Assembly: GCF_943846705.1 (NCBI RefSeq)
Contig: NZ_OX044366.1
Coordinates: forward strand, 744,001 to 808,000
DNA length: 64,000 bases
Reading direction: 5' to 3'
Origin: an uncultured Pseudomonas sp.
GTDB taxonomy: Bacteria; Pseudomonadota; Gammaproteobacteria; Pseudomonadales; Pseudomonadaceae
Shown one piece after another: positions 63,189 to 64,000 of the stretch (its first letter is position 1; every line of letters starts with the position of its first letter). Under the pieces are notes generated by a model. The model was not told the origin of the DNA. It saw only the letters and a list, made by a program, of their open reading frames with translations, and made no database searches. The translations under genes and the position numbers were made by a program.

Positions 63189-64000
63189 ATGCTTTCGCCC
63201 CCTGCCGCACTTGCCCTGAGCTTGCTGCTACTGACCGGCCCGTTGCATGCCGAAGAGCCAGACACCGCGAACCAAGCCCCAACTGCGACTGACACCACCG
63301 CAGAACCGAGCGCAGCCGCACGCGCGCCCCTGGCCGAGCGCAGCGAAGTGGAAGCCAGCGCACTTGAGCAGCAACTGGGGCAAAAAGAACAGCAGCAGCT
63401 ACAGGCTGGCGATGAACGCTTTCTGGCGCTCTGGCTACCGGCCAATACGCCCGAGCCCAGCGGCGCAGTAATTATCGTGCCGGGCGACGCTGAACATGCC
63501 GATTGGCCGCAAAGTGTCGGCCCATTGCGCCGCAAGCTGCCCAACAATGGCTGGCACAGCCTCAGCCTGACGCTGCCCGACCCGAAGGGTGATGCCGCGC
63601 CACTGCGCAGCCCAGCGCCAGACCCTGACGACTCAGCCGAAAGTGGCCCGGCAAGCACGCCGACAGCAGAGCTCAGCACAAGCGCAGATCAGACCAACAC
63701 AGTAGCTAACAGCAAACCGATCGACAGCGCCGAAGCCACTGCAAGCAAAGCGAAAAATAGCGAAGAGCAACAGCAGGCCCACGCACAGCGCGTCATGGCG
63801 CGTATCGAGTCAGCCATCGGCTTTGCCGAGCAACAGCAAGCCAAGACCGTCGTCCTGCTTGGACACGGCAGCGGGGCCTACTGGGCGGCGCGCTACCTGG
63901 CCGAGCGCAAACCCGATAATATCCGCAACCTGTTATGGGTGGCCGCCGCATTACCCACCGGCTACGCGCCATCTCTGGATGAGCTGATCGCGCAGCTGCA
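63189..64000 (+). CDS. DUF3530 alpha/beta-hydrolase-like protein, 5' part
   Basis: The frame is open to the window end (270 complete codons seen). It starts with a signal peptide (LALSLLLLTGPLHA, cut after AHA-like LHA) and a Gln/Ala/Ser-rich linker. The hydrolase motif LLGHGSGAYWAARYLAE with the nucleophile Ser lies near residues 220-236. Secreted or periplasmic; substrate unknown. It is divergent from rpe. Confidence 0.8.
   Translation, partial: MLSPPAALALSLLLLTGPLHAEEPDTANQAPTATDTTAEPSAAARAPLAERSEVEASALEQQLGQKEQQQLQAGDERFLALWLPANTPEPSGAVIIVPGDAEHADWPQSVGPLRRKLPNNGWHSLSLTLPDPKGDAAPLRSPAPDPDDSAESGPASTPTAELSTSADQTNTVANSKPIDSAEATASKAKNSEEQQQAHAQRVMARIESAIGFAEQQQAKTVVLLGHGSGAYWAARYLAERKPDNIRNLLWVAAALPTGYAPSLDELIAQL

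Overview
The window comes from a Pseudomonas chromosome. Both flanks follow the gene order I recall around the trp region of P. aeruginosa: anmK, erpA, bactofilin, argC, hemJ, a nitronate monooxygenase, coq7, an OsmC-like gene, vfr and trpCDG on the left, and trpE, gph and rpe on the right. The protein sequences (Vfr, TrpG, TrpE) also look pseudomonad. The species cannot be fixed from this window.

Layout. Positions 1-13,871 are core housekeeping genes: cell-wall recycling, Fe-S assembly, arginine, heme, ubiquinone, the global regulator Vfr, and the trpGDC operon read leftwards. Positions 59,956-64,000 are the matching core on the other side: trpE with a Trp-codon leader peptide, gph, rpe and a DUF3530 hydrolase cut by the window end. 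Between trpE and trpG lies a ~46-kb insert. Its ends carry a 20-bp near-perfect direct repeat that is the first 20 bp of trpG. A DUF4102-type tyrosine recombinase gene sits beside the trpE-side repeat. A second Trp-rich leader peptide, a promoter-like sequence and a possible attenuator lie on the insert side of trpG, so trpGDC still has a trp-type control region despite being cut off from trpE.

Inside the insert, 15-33.5 kb holds a catabolic cluster: acyl-CoA ligase, acyl-CoA dehydrogenase, enoyl-CoA hydratase, an HSD10-like dehydrogenase, an SCP-x-type thiolase and an alpha-methylacyl-CoA racemase-like enzyme. With them are a large MalT/LuxR regulator, a metallo-beta-lactamase-fold hydrolase, an MMPL exporter, a YCF48-like beta-propeller, DUF1329 and DUF1302. 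I read this as uptake and beta-oxidation of a hydrophobic, alpha-methyl-branched acid (isoprenoid or sterol side-chain type); the substrate is inference. After an IS66 relic, 34.5-40.5 kb carries a second beta-oxidation set (acyl-CoA dehydrogenase, 3-hydroxyacyl-CoA dehydrogenase, thiolase) with TetR and AraC regulators. Broken IS3 and SRAP genes and a 7-bp tandem repeat close the catabolic part.

From 41.5 kb to 59.8 kb the insert is an integrative-element backbone and defence region. It has a DUF932 / YqaJ exonuclease / Gp3-like / RadC module, then a type I restriction operon (hsdM, rhuM, hsdS, hsdR) preceded by a WYL-domain regulator. A divergent three-part NUDIX protein follows, then a truncated restriction-associated fragment, an HUH-motif YagK/YfjJ protein, an AlpA excisionase, a low-GC unknown protein and the integrase. 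The WYL-NUDIX pair beside the R-M operon is the strongest candidate here for an undescribed defence-type system. No tRNA, rRNA or CRISPR array was seen.
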